A DNA stretch of 64,000 nt from Paenalicyclobacillus ferrooxydans. GTDB taxonomy: Bacteria; Bacillota; Bacilli; Alicyclobacillales; Alicyclobacillaceae. The stretch is taken from positions 1-64,000 of the forward strand of contig NZ_LJCO01000048.1 of assembly GCF_001399675.1 (NCBI RefSeq), in the 5' to 3' direction. Shown here piece by piece: positions 54,397-62,892 of the stretch. The notes under the pieces are model-generated. The model was not told the origin of the DNA and made no database searches. It saw only the letters and a program-made list of their open reading frames with translations. Within the stretch, counting starts at the first letter, position 1; every line of letters begins with the position of its first letter. The translations under genes were made by a program, and so were the position numbers.

Positions 54397-55071
54397 ATGG
54401 TTAACGTCGACGTTGTGTCCCTCGGGCGTCTTGATTATCAACAGGCGCTCTCCATACAGGAAGGACAGGCTGCAAAGCTGTTGGCCGGAGAGACTGAAGA
54501 TCAGGTTGTCTATACGGTTGAACACCCTCCGACGATTACTGTAGGAAAGAATGGAACCAGAGACCACATTGTTGCCCCGGAAGCAACACTTGATGAACTC
54601 GGCTTTGCGGTGTACGACGTCGACCGCGGGGGAGATGTCACGTATCATGGACCAGGACAGTTGGTCCTCTACCCAGTGCTTCACCTTGGTCCGTGGAATA
54701 ATGACGTCAGCCGCTACGTTCGCATGCTGGAGCAGGTCGTGATCAACGCGCTCAAACACGTCGACGTTGAAAGCCGAAGGTTAGACGGATATCCCGGGGT
54801 CTGGGTCGGGAACGCAAAGGTATGTGCAATCGGAGCCAGGGTCAAAAAGCGAAAGAATGGTGAATTTGTAACGTCGCATGGCCTTGCACTCAATGTGACC
54901 ACCGATCTGAGCCATTTTCAAACAATCGTTCCTTGTGGCATAGTGGACAAGGGAGTCACTTCTGTGCGTGAGTTGTTGACAACCGAAGAAGTATCCTTAT
55001 TTGAATGGGAACACCGGCTTTTGGACTCATTTGCTGATGTATTTCAGGTGTCACTCAACGAGAAGAGGTGA
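54397..55071 (+). CDS. lipB: Lipoyl(octanoyl) transferase
   Basis: 224 residues. Moves octanoate from acyl carrier protein to lipoyl domains. RGGDVTYHGPGQLVLYPVLH, the catalytic Lys in VGNAKVCAIGARV, and the catalytic Cys in TIVPCGIVDKGVTS are all present. ATG 54397 (AAGGAGGAG nine bases upstream) is preferred to ATG 54367, which overlaps the lipA stop. It is a true LipB; Bacillus subtilis uses the unrelated LipM-GcvH-LipL route instead, so the gene set differs from that model. Confidence 0.95.
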   Translation: MVNVDVVSLGRLDYQQALSIQEGQAAKLLAGETEDQVVYTVEHPPTITVGKNGTRDHIVAPEATLDELGFAVYDVDRGGDVTYHGPGQLVLYPVLHLGPWNNDVSRYVRMLEQVVINALKHVDVESRRLDGYPGVWVGNAKVCAIGARVKKRKNGEFVTSHGLALNVTTDLSHFQTIVPCGIVDKGVTSVRELLTTEEVSLFEWEHRLLDSFADVFQVSLNEKR

Positions 55072-55076
55072 GTGAA

Positions 55077-55178
55077 ATGGGATTGGCTGTGACGTCTACC
55101 ATCATGGTCGTTATCATGTTTGTCGTCATGGGCGGTATCTGGGCCGCTGGCGGAATTGTCGGACGAGGTCGGAAATGA
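55077..55178 (+). CDS. 33-residue membrane peptide
   Basis: A short gene five bases after lipB: ATG 55077 with AGAGGTG upstream, product starting MGLAVTSTIMVVIMFVVMGG and ending GGIVGRGRK. One hydrophobic helix with a basic end. No family recognised. It is close enough to lipB to be co-translated. A rich set of hydrophobic codons ending in a basic cap argues for a real product rather than chance. Confidence 0.5.
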   Translation: MGLAVTSTIMVVIMFVVMGGIWAAGGIVGRGRK

Positions 55179-55308
55179 TGCACGGATAGCCAGGCACAAT
55201 TGAGGAGGTACGCGCTTTCGGGGAATCTTGTCCGCATCACAAGCTCCTTTTGGCGCGCACCCCTCATCTGCTTGATGGGGCGATCCTATGGAAGGGGGCG
55301 TATCTACG

Positions 55309-56967
55309 ATGTCTTTCGAAGAAAAATTGAATGATTGGCAGCGACGGACTGCAGCAGCTACCGACAAGCGGCCTGAACGAAAGTCAGAGTTCCTGAACCA
55401 CTCAGACATTCCGATTCAGCGACTTTATACATCTCAAGATTCAGTTCAATCGGAAGAAGATTACCTTCAAAGACTTGGCTTTCCGGGTGAGTACCCATAC
55501 ACACGAGGTATCCAACCAACCATGTATCGTACGCGGTACTGGACCATGCGACAATATGCAGGGTTCGGGTCTGCTGAGGAGACCAATACCCGATTTCGTT
55601 ACCTGCTAGAGCAGGGGCAGACCGGACTCAGCACCGCCTTTGATTTGCCCACGCAGATTGGTTACGATGCCGACCACCCGATGTCGGTCGGTGAAGTGGG
55701 TAAAGTCGGCGTATCCATCTCTTCCATTGTGGATATGGATACATTATTGAACCAAATTCCGCTCGACAGAGTCAGCACGTCCATGACGATAAATGCACCG
55801 GCCTCGGTTTTGCTGGCGATGTATCTGGTCGTTGCAGAGCGTCAGGGTGTACCTTGGCAAAAAGTATCCGGGACCATCCAGAATGATATTTTGAAAGAAT
55901 ACGTTGCTCGTGGAACGTATATTTTTCCTCCGAAGCCTTCAATGCGTTTGATTACAGATATCTTTGACTTTTGTGCGCGCGAAGTACCGAACTGGAATAC
56001 GATCTCAATCAGCGGCTATCACATTCGTGAAGCAGGGTCAACAGCGGTGCAAGAAGTTGCTTTTACGCTCGCAAACGCAATTGCGTATGTTGAAGCTGCC
56101 ACAAAGGCTGGCCTCCAGATTGACAATTTTGCGCCTCGACTGTCCTTTTTCTTCAACGCACACAACGACTTCTTTGAAGAGATAGCGAAATTTAGGGCTG
56201 CGCGCAGGATGTGGGCGAAAATCATGAAAGAGCGGTTTGGCGCAAAGAATCCGCGCTCGCTGCAGCTTCGTTTTCATACTCAGACAGCGGGTAGTACGCT
56301 CACCGCCCAACAACCGGACAACAATGTGGTCCGCGTGACCGTCCAAGCTATGGCTGCAGTGCTCGGCGGGACTCAGAGCCTTCATACGAATTCGAGAGAC
56401 GAAGCTCTTGCCTTGCCAACCGAAGCGTCGGCAAGGCTGGCTCTGCGTACGCAGCAGATTCTTGCTCATGAAAGCGGACTCACGGACACCATTGATCCAC
56501 TCGGTGGCAGTTATTACGTGGAAGCTTTAACAGATGCGTTGGAGGCAAAGGCATGGCAATACATCGAATACATTGATGGACTCGGAGGTGCCGTCGAGGC
56601 CATCACTGAGGGATATATGCAACAGGAGATACACAGAGCGGCCTACGACACACAACAGGCGATTGAACGCGGTCAGCAAGTTGTTGTTGGGGTCAATCAA
56701 TTTACCACGGCTCGCGAGCCTGAACCTGAGCTTTTACGTGTGGATCCACAACTTGGCAGGAAGCAGACTGAGAGCCTTGCCAAGCTCCGCAGCGAGCGTC
56801 CTGTTGAACCGCACCGCAGAGCACTGGCCAAACTTAAAGAGACCGCTGAGGGGACGGGCAACTTGATGCCAGTCGTGATTGACGCAGTACGCGCCTACGC
56901 GACCATCGGCGAAATTTGTGATGTCCTGCGAGATGTGTTCGGAGAATATCGCCCGAGCGTATTTTGA
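55309..56967 (+). CDS. mcmA1: Methylmalonyl-CoA mutase, catalytic subunit
   Basis: 552 residues. The TIM-barrel part of methylmalonyl-CoA mutase: [20 protein letters not shown] with the active-site Tyr and Arg region, [75 protein letters not shown]-like [10 protein letters not shown]. It has no cobalamin-binding domain; that is the next gene. It interconverts (R)-methylmalonyl-CoA and succinyl-CoA. ATG 55309 is used; ATG 55288 is part of the purine-rich leader. Confidence 0.95.
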   Translation: MSFEEKLNDWQRRTAAATDKRPERKSEFLNHSDIPIQRLYTSQDSVQSEEDYLQRLGFPGEYPYTRGIQPTMYRTRYWTMRQYAGFGSAEETNTRFRYLLEQGQTGLSTAFDLPTQIGYDADHPMSVGEVGKVGVSISSIVDMDTLLNQIPLDRVSTSMTINAPASVLLAMYLVVAERQGVPWQKVSGTIQNDILKEYVARGTYIFPPKPSMRLITDIFDFCAREVPNWNTISISGYHIREAGSTAVQEVAFTLANAIAYVEAATKAGLQIDNFAPRLSFFFNAHNDFFEEIAKFRAARRMWAKIMKERFGAKNPRSLQLRFHTQTAGSTLTAQQPDNNVVRVTVQAMAAVLGGTQSLHTNSRDEALALPTEASARLALRTQQILAHESGLTDTIDPLGGSYYVEALTDALEAKAWQYIEYIDGLGGAVEAITEGYMQQEIHRAAYDTQQAIERGQQVVVGVNQFTTAREPEPELLRVDPQLGRKQTESLAKLRSERPVEPHRRALAKLKETAEGTGNLMPVVIDAVRAYATIGEICDVLRDVFGEYRPSVF

Positions 56968-57008
56968 CGGCTGGAAAGCGGGCATGCGGGAAACAAGGAG
57001 GGAGCTTC

Positions 57009-57869
57009 ATGGGTCATCCGATTCGCGTTTTGGTCGCGAAACCTGGCCTTGACGGGCACGACAGGGGTGCCCTCGTGATTGCACAAGGTTTGCGGGACCA
57101 AGGGATGGAAGTCATTTATACCGGATTGCGTCAAACCCCTGCACAGATTGTTTCTACAGCCCTTCAGGAAGACGTTGCATGCATCGGATTGTCAAGTCTA
57201 AGCGGTGCGCACATGCAACTGTTTCCCGAGGTGGCACGACTCCTCAAGGAACAAGGGGCAGAAGACATTCTGCTTGTTGGAGGCGGCGTTATCCCGGAAT
57301 CAGACATCCCCGATTTGATAGATGCCGGTATAACCGGGATTTTTACACCAGGGACGCGTATTGAAGACGTGGCACGTTTTATCCGAGAGCACGTCCGTGA
57401 GTCTGATGCAAAGCTCAGCGCTGTCGACGGCATCTTGCCCGGTATCTTAGGCATTGATCACATCGGGATCGCTGTGGCTGACGTTTCGAGCGCGCTTTTA
57501 TTTTATACACGAGGTCTGGGCCTTGTGACCAGTCACGAAGAGATTGTCGCTGACCAAGGCGTTCGGACAGTATTTTTACCTGTGGGAGAGACTCACATCG
57601 AACTCTTGGAACCAACGAGCGACGAGAGTCCGATTGCCAGGTTTCTTGCAAAACACGGTCCAGGGCTCCATCATATCGCGTATCGTGTTGCGTCCGTGGA
57701 AGCGGCGCTGGAACATGCACGAGAATTGGGGTACCGCTTGATCGATGAAAAGCCTCGCCTAGGCGGACGCGGTAAACTCATCGCATTCTTGCATCCGAAA
57801 TCATCCGGCGGGGTTCTAACGGAACTTTGCCAGCACACCGACGAGTCAGAGGAGGGTGGCAGCTCATGA
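57009..57869 (+). CDS. Fusion of mutase cobalamin-binding domain and methylmalonyl-CoA epimerase
   Basis: 286 residues. Residues 1-135 are the B12-binding half of methylmalonyl-CoA mutase: [20 protein letters not shown] with the cobalt-ligand His in DGHDRG, then [10 protein letters not shown] and [16 protein letters not shown]. Residues about 145-280 are a vicinal-oxygen-chelate epimerase: [52 protein letters not shown]. Both activities serve the same intermediate. Its stop overlaps the next start (ATGA at 57866-57869). ATG 57009 follows AAGGAGGGAG. Confidence 0.93.
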   Translation: MGHPIRVLVAKPGLDGHDRGALVIAQGLRDQGMEVIYTGLRQTPAQIVSTALQEDVACIGLSSLSGAHMQLFPEVARLLKEQGAEDILLVGGGVIPESDIPDLIDAGITGIFTPGTRIEDVARFIREHVRESDAKLSAVDGILPGILGIDHIGIAVADVSSALLFYTRGLGLVTSHEEIVADQGVRTVFLPVGETHIELLEPTSDESPIARFLAKHGPGLHHIAYRVASVEAALEHARELGYRLIDEKPRLGGRGKLIAFLHPKSSGGVLTELCQHTDESEEGGSS

Positions 57870-59410
57870 TGGAAGATAAGCTGTACGATTTGCAGGACAG
57901 GCGCCGTAAAGCAGAACTCGGAGGCGGCGACCAGCGCATTCTGGCCCAGCACGAGAAGGGAAAATACACAGCCAGAGAACGGATCGAACTGCTTCTCGAT
58001 GAAGGGAGTTTCCGCGAACTGAACGCCTTTTCAGCGACGCGGACCCGCTACTTTGGCATGGACACAGTGGATGCTCCTGGTGAAGGAGTTGTCACTGGTT
58101 ATGGGACAGTCGATGGACGCACCGTCTACGTATTCGCACAAGACTTTACGGTCTTTGGCGGTGCCCTTGGAGAAGTACATGCTGAAAAAATCGTAAAAGT
58201 GATGGATCTCGCTGCAAAAAATGGAGCACCTATCATCGGGCTGAACGATTCTGGCGGTGCCAGAATCCAGGAGGGCGTCGTTTCACTCGATGGATATGGA
58301 CACATTTTCTACAGAAACTCGATTTATTCCGGGGTTATTCCACAAATATCCGTCATCATGGGGCCGTGCGCGGGCGGGGCCGTCTATTCGCCTGCTATCA
58401 CGGATTTTATCTTCATGGTTGAAGGGACAAGCCAGATGTTTATCACCGGCCCCAAAGTGATAGAAACTGTGACTGGAGAGAAGATTACCAGTGAAGGACT
58501 CGGCGGTGCACGTGTCCAGGAGAGCGTCAGCGGCGTAGCACACTTCACCGGACAGTCGGAAGAGGAAGTTCTTCAAGAAGTCAGACGGCTGCTCAGCTTC
58601 CTGCCGTCCTCACATACGGAAAATGCGCCCCGTCTCGAGTCCAGCGCTGAGTTGACGTTAGACGAAACGCTGCTAGAGATTGTGCCGGTGGACGGAACGA
58701 AAGTCTACGACGTCAAGGACGTCATCGTACGGCTGGTTGACGAAGGAGACTTTCTGGAAGTCCAACCGTTGTTTGCGCGCAACGCCGTTGTCGGTTTCGG
58801 ACGCATCGGCGGACACACCGTCGGCATGATTGCGAACCAGCCGAAGTTCCTCGCCGGGGGACTCGACATCGATTCGTCGGACAAGATCGCGCGTTTCATT
58901 CGATTTTGCGACTCGTTTAACATCCCGCTCATCACGCTGGAAGATGTGACAGGGTTCATCCCAGGCGTGAAGCAGGAACACGGTGGCATCATTCGCCACG
59001 GCGCAAAAATCCTGTACGCCTATTCAGAAGCGACGGTGCCGAAAATTACCGTGATTCTGCGCAAAGCTTACGGCGGTGCGTACGTGGCACTGAACAGCAA
59101 GGCGATTGGCGCTGACCTCGTCTACGCCTGGCCGGCATCAGAGATCGCGGTGATGGGACCGGAGGGCGCTGCAAATATCATCTACGCCAGAGAAATCGCC
59201 CAATCAACCGATCCCGTTGCAGCCCGCAACGCACGTATCACCGAGTACCGGGAACAGTTTGCAAATCCGTATGTTGCTGCGGGTGCAGGAATGGTCGATG
59301 ACGTCATCGACCCGAGAGAGACAAGGATCAAACTGTTTGAAGCCATTGAGTTACTTCAAAACAAGTGGGAGACACGACCACCTAAGAAGCACGGAAACAT
59401 CCCTTTGTAG
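57866..59410 (+). CDS. Acyl-CoA carboxyltransferase (propionyl/methylmalonyl-CoA), beta subunit
   Basis: 514 residues of the PccB/MmdA/YqjD family. It carries both crotonase-like halves: [20 protein letters not shown] and [20 protein letters not shown] (acyl-CoA side), and [40 protein letters not shown] (biotin side). It moves CO2 between carboxybiotin and propionyl-CoA. No biotin carboxylase or biotin carrier gene lies nearby, so partners must be encoded elsewhere. Start overlaps the fusion gene by four bases, so translation is coupled. Confidence 0.93.
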   Translation: MMEDKLYDLQDRRRKAELGGGDQRILAQHEKGKYTARERIELLLDEGSFRELNAFSATRTRYFGMDTVDAPGEGVVTGYGTVDGRTVYVFAQDFTVFGGALGEVHAEKIVKVMDLAAKNGAPIIGLNDSGGARIQEGVVSLDGYGHIFYRNSIYSGVIPQISVIMGPCAGGAVYSPAITDFIFMVEGTSQMFITGPKVIETVTGEKITSEGLGGARVQESVSGVAHFTGQSEEEVLQEVRRLLSFLPSSHTENAPRLESSAELTLDETLLEIVPVDGTKVYDVKDVIVRLVDEGDFLEVQPLFARNAVVGFGRIGGHTVGMIANQPKFLAGGLDIDSSDKIARFIRFCDSFNIPLITLEDVTGFIPGVKQEHGGIIRHGAKILYAYSEATVPKITVILRKAYGGAYVALNSKAIGADLVYAWPASEIAVMGPEGAANIIYAREIAQSTDPVAARNARITEYREQFANPYVAAGAGMVDDVIDPRETRIKLFEAIELLQNKWETRPPKKHGNIPL

Positions 59411-59460
59411 AACAGTGAAAAGTGATAGAAAAGGCCTCGGATATGCGAGGTGCATCATCC

Positions 59461-59506
59461 ATCAAACTCAAACTCAATCAAACTCAAACTCAATCAAACC
59501 CAAACC
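59461..59506 (+). repeat. Short 16-bp tandem repeat
   Basis: ATCAAACTCAAACTCA twice, then a third, partial unit with two changes (ATCAAACCCAAACC), between the carboxyltransferase and M20 peptidase genes. Confidence 0.85.
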
Positions 59507-59541
59507 GAATCTGGAAACGGTTGTAATGGAGCGAAGACAAC

Positions 59542-60666
59542 ATGAACACAGAGCGGATACGAGAGCTATTTTTTGAACTGGTGCAGATTCCAAGTTTGTC
59601 CCGTTCCGAAGGGAAAATGGCAGCTAAGTGCAAATCATTGTTGGAGGCACTAGGTTGTGAAGTCCATGTTGACGAGGCCGGTGACAAATTAAAAGGTGAG
59701 ACAGGCAACCTCATCGCCAGGTTTCCCGGTGATCCAACCCGGCCAACTGTTTTGCTGACGTCACATATGGATACGGTGGTGCCCGGTGAAGGGATTACCC
59801 CACACCTGGATGAAAACGGTGTTGCATGGAGCGATGGTTCGACGGTCCTCGGCGCAGATGACAAGGCAGGAATCACTGCCATCCTGCTCGCACTGGAAAC
59901 CCTCGCAACTGAAGGCGCTCCACATTGCCCGGTTGAGGTTGTATTTACAGTCGCTGAAGAACAAGGACTGCAGGGCTCACGGTGTGTCGATTATGCCAAG
60001 CTTACAAGCCGCATTGGCCTGTGCCTCGATTCAGGTGGACAGCCCGGAACTCTCGTGATTGCAGGACCGACGCAGGTGAAATGGTCTGCTACGTTTCATG
60101 GACGAGCAGCGCACGCTGGTGTAGCGCCGGAACGGGGCGTCAGCGCCATCAAAATGGCGGCAACAGCTGTCTCCCGGATGCCGCATGGACGTCTGAGTCC
60201 CAACACAACAGTTAACGTTGGCAGCTTTGTCGGGGAGGGCCCTACAAATGTGGTGCGAGAAACCGTGAGTTTGATCGGAGAAGCGAGAGGGATTGACGAA
60301 GCCGAGCTCTGGCCGGTCATTCAGAAAATGGAGGCGGTATTCAACGAAACAGCTGCCGAATTCGGCGGTACCGCAGAATTTGAAGCCCAGAAGATGTACA
60401 GCGGTTTCTCCTTTGAACCGTCTGACCCTGTGCGTCAGACGGTCGAGCGCGTGATGGCGGGGCTTCAAGTCGAGCCTTTACCCGTGAAAAGCGGCGGTGG
60501 AAGCGATGCCAACATCTTCACACAAAACGGGATCGCCACACTCAATATTGGCATCGGGTACGAAGACATTCACTCGACTTCAGAACACATTGCCTTAGCA
60601 GACATTGCAAAAGCGTCACAAATCGCAGCACGCTTTTGTCAGCAATACAACCACCAAGCAAACTGA
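59542..60666 (+). CDS. M20-family peptidase (PepT/YqjE-like)
   Basis: 374 residues. Zinc-ligand motifs: LTSHMDTVVPGEG, VLGADDKAGITAILLALETL, FTVAEEQGLQGS with the general-base Glu, and LCLDSGG; the last His is in DIHSTSEHIAL. A dimerisation lid lies between. In Bacillus the homologue yqjE also lies next to yqjD, the carboxyltransferase, so the gene order is conserved. It probably cleaves short peptides, feeding amino acids to the catabolic operon (inference). ATG 59542 with GGAG further upstream. Confidence 0.92.
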   Translation: MNTERIRELFFELVQIPSLSRSEGKMAAKCKSLLEALGCEVHVDEAGDKLKGETGNLIARFPGDPTRPTVLLTSHMDTVVPGEGITPHLDENGVAWSDGSTVLGADDKAGITAILLALETLATEGAPHCPVEVVFTVAEEQGLQGSRCVDYAKLTSRIGLCLDSGGQPGTLVIAGPTQVKWSATFHGRAAHAGVAPERGVSAIKMAATAVSRMPHGRLSPNTTVNVGSFVGEGPTNVVRETVSLIGEARGIDEAELWPVIQKMEAVFNETAAEFGGTAEFEAQKMYSGFSFEPSDPVRQTVERVMAGLQVEPLPVKSGGGSDANIFTQNGIATLNIGIGYEDIHSTSEHIALADIAKASQIAARFCQQYNHQAN

Positions 60667-60791
60667 AGACAACCATTCGACGGCCTGTTCCCACCCTGTA
60701 TCTCAAGGTCACGGCTTGGTGTTTCACAGGATGACCCCGACATCGTCCGCACATACTACTCCCCGACGAAACATGGAGATGGGGGATACGT

Positions 60792-62207
60792 GTGGAGGCT
60801 CAAAAGACCAACAGAACCACAGCAAAGCAGACAGAGAGCCATCACTCGGGCTCTCTGTCTGTGCGTGGACTTGTACTCGTCGGGATCGGCGGAATCATCG
60901 GTGCCGGTTTCTTTTTGGGATGTGGACTACCCATTCGAAGTGCCGGACCTGCTGTTTTGCTGGCATTCTTGCTTGGGGGGGTAATTACCGCACAAGTGAG
61001 TGGAGCGCTGACGTCGATCGCGGTGAATCACCCTGTTCAAGGCGGCTTTCAGGCCTTTGCCGAGATGTATTTGGGCCGCTTTGCGGGTTACCTGCAAGGG
61101 TGGACCTACTACCTAGCCAGTATTTTGACCATTTCCAGTGAAGCGGTGGCGATGGCTGTCTTCACGAAACTTTGGTTCCCTCACGTGCCAACAATCCTTC
61201 TCGCTGGCGTGTTTTCATTCCTCATCATTTTGATCAATGCCTTCGGTGTGAAGAGCTTTGAACGCATCGAATCCATCATGAGTGCCCTGAAGATTGGCGT
61301 GTTGGTCGGTTTCATCGTTTACGCATTAATTCTCGTGATTGCCTACTTGACACACGGCACAATCTGGCCCGGTTCCTGGCATCAGGTGTTCGCACAGCCA
61401 GGGTCGAGCCGCGGTTGGTTTCCTAATGGCTTCTCAGGCTTTGCTCAAAGCATGCTTGTTGTGATTTTTGCGTTCGCCGGGATTGGTGTTTTTGCGTCTG
61501 CGGCGGCGGAGGTTAAAGATCCCAAAGGAATTGACAAAGCTGCAATCTGGACCGTCTTGATGCTCACGGTGCTTTATATTGCCTCGATTGCGCTCGTGCT
61601 GTGGTTTGTATCGTGGAATACCGTCAGTACGTCCCAGAGTCCGTTTGTATATGCGCTGCGAGTCAGTGGGGCCGGACCGTTTGCTGCTGTTTTAAACGGG
61701 ATTATCTTGGTTGCTGCGTTCAGCGTCATGACTGGTTCCTTGTTTTCGGCCAATCAGGTCTTGCAATCGCTCGCGCATAGTGGGGAAGCCCCCAAACGGG
61801 TGGCGCGGGAGACAAAACGAGGCACTCCGATGACAGCACTGATTGTAAGCACGGTCGCGATTGCCGCGGCGCTCACGATTTCGGTGCTGTTGCCAGCCAA
61901 TGTTTACAGTTTTCTCGTCAGCGCATCCAGTTACTTTAACTTTCTCAACTGGTTCGTCATGTTGCTGGCCTTCCTTGCTTGGAGGCGCAAAACCACAGAA
62001 GACGACCACTTTGTCTCACGGTTGGCCTTTGGGCAACCCGTCTCGACCTATATTACCATGATTCTGTTGGTGGGACTTGGCGGCTACGGACTGTTGCAAC
62101 GCGATCAGCGCATGGGCTTTTATGTATCGGTTGTAATTGGGGTTGCACTGGTCATCGCGTACTGGTTCTCCATCCGCAGGCGCCATGTGTCTCAAGACAC
62201 CGATTGA
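60792..62207 (+). CDS. APC-superfamily amino acid permease
   Basis: 471 residues, about twelve membrane helices. LVLVGIGGIIGAGFFLGCGL is the family's first helix with the unwound GIGGIIGAG substrate loop; PVQGGFQAFAEMYLGRFAGY follows in helix 3 and VIFAFAGIGVFASAAAEVKD in helix 6. It is of the GABA/Ala/Pro permease (YtnA/AapA/GabP) type; substrate not assignable. GTG 60792 follows GGGGGAT. The upstream 125 bases hold no gene. Confidence 0.92.
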   Translation: MEAQKTNRTTAKQTESHHSGSLSVRGLVLVGIGGIIGAGFFLGCGLPIRSAGPAVLLAFLLGGVITAQVSGALTSIAVNHPVQGGFQAFAEMYLGRFAGYLQGWTYYLASILTISSEAVAMAVFTKLWFPHVPTILLAGVFSFLIILINAFGVKSFERIESIMSALKIGVLVGFIVYALILVIAYLTHGTIWPGSWHQVFAQPGSSRGWFPNGFSGFAQSMLVVIFAFAGIGVFASAAAEVKDPKGIDKAAIWTVLMLTVLYIASIALVLWFVSWNTVSTSQSPFVYALRVSGAGPFAAVLNGIILVAAFSVMTGSLFSANQVLQSLAHSGEAPKRVARETKRGTPMTALIVSTVAIAAALTISVLLPANVYSFLVSASSYFNFLNWFVMLLAFLAWRRKTTEDDHFVSRLAFGQPVSTYITMILLVGLGGYGLLQRDQRMGFYVSVVIGVALVIAYWFSIRRRHVSQDTD

Positions 62208-62301
62208 CGAGTCACACGGAAAGCCCGTCCACGAATCGTTTCAACGGACGCTTGATTCAGATTCCGGAGTGCGTCAGGATAGGAGTGAGGTGAGGGATTC
62301 T

Positions 62302-62886
62302 ATGAGTCAAGAGCATTTGCACGAACATCAACAACACGAACATCTGGTCGAAACCAAACTGGCAAGCCGTGAAATATACAAGGGGCGCGTGGTAAAACTC
62401 GAGGAGTGTGACGTGCGTCTCCCGAACAACCGGACGTCCATAAGAGAGGTCGTTCGGCACCCCGGCGCTGTGGCCGTATTGGCTGAATCTGCAGACGGTG
62501 AGCTGCTTCTTGTGCGTCAGTACCGATTTGCGCCCGCAGAGGTCCTGCTCGAGTTACCTGCCGGAAAGCTCGAAGAAGGAGAAGACTCGAAAGTGTGTGC
62601 GTACCGTGAACTCCAAGAAGAGACCGGTTACGACGCAAAAGACATGCAACCCGTCTTTCAGTTCTACACTAGTCCCGGGTTCGCAGATGAACGCATCGAC
62701 CTGTTTTACGCAACAGAGTTGACGGCCGGAGACACCCATCTTGACGACGATGAATTCGTCGACGTCGAGGCGTACGGAAGAGATGAGCTGGCAGAGAAGC
62801 TCCAGAACGGCTCGATCCGGGATGCAAAGACATTGATTGGCGTCATGTGGTGGCTGCAACAATCGGCACCAACAGGCAGAGGTTAA
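62302..62886 (+). CDS. nudF: ADP-ribose pyrophosphatase (Nudix)
   Basis: 194 residues. The Nudix box is complete (GKLEEGEDSKVCAYRELQEE then TGY) and the pattern VRQYRFAPAEVLLELPAGKL before it is that of NudF/YqkG, which splits ADP-ribose to AMP and ribose-5-phosphate. A His/Glu-rich N-terminal extension (HLHEHQQHEHLVE) may bind metal and is not usual. ATG 62302 follows GTGAGG; a frame open upstream from 62137 overlaps the permease end and is rejected. Confidence 0.92.
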   Translation: MSQEHLHEHQQHEHLVETKLASREIYKGRVVKLEECDVRLPNNRTSIREVVRHPGAVAVLAESADGELLLVRQYRFAPAEVLLELPAGKLEEGEDSKVCAYRELQEETGYDAKDMQPVFQFYTSPGFADERIDLFYATELTAGDTHLDDDEFVDVEAYGRDELAEKLQNGSIRDAKTLIGVMWWLQQSAPTGRG

Positions 62887-62892
62887 CGGCAC

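Noticed and set aside
55044-55409. Minus-strand frame opposite the lipB-mutase gap
   Set aside because: No start signal, and it is antisense to the 33-residue peptide gene and the mutase 5' end.
60605-61141. 178-codon plus-strand frame overlapping the permease start
   Set aside because: The permease frame from 60792 has a strong family match; this one is a shadow in another frame.
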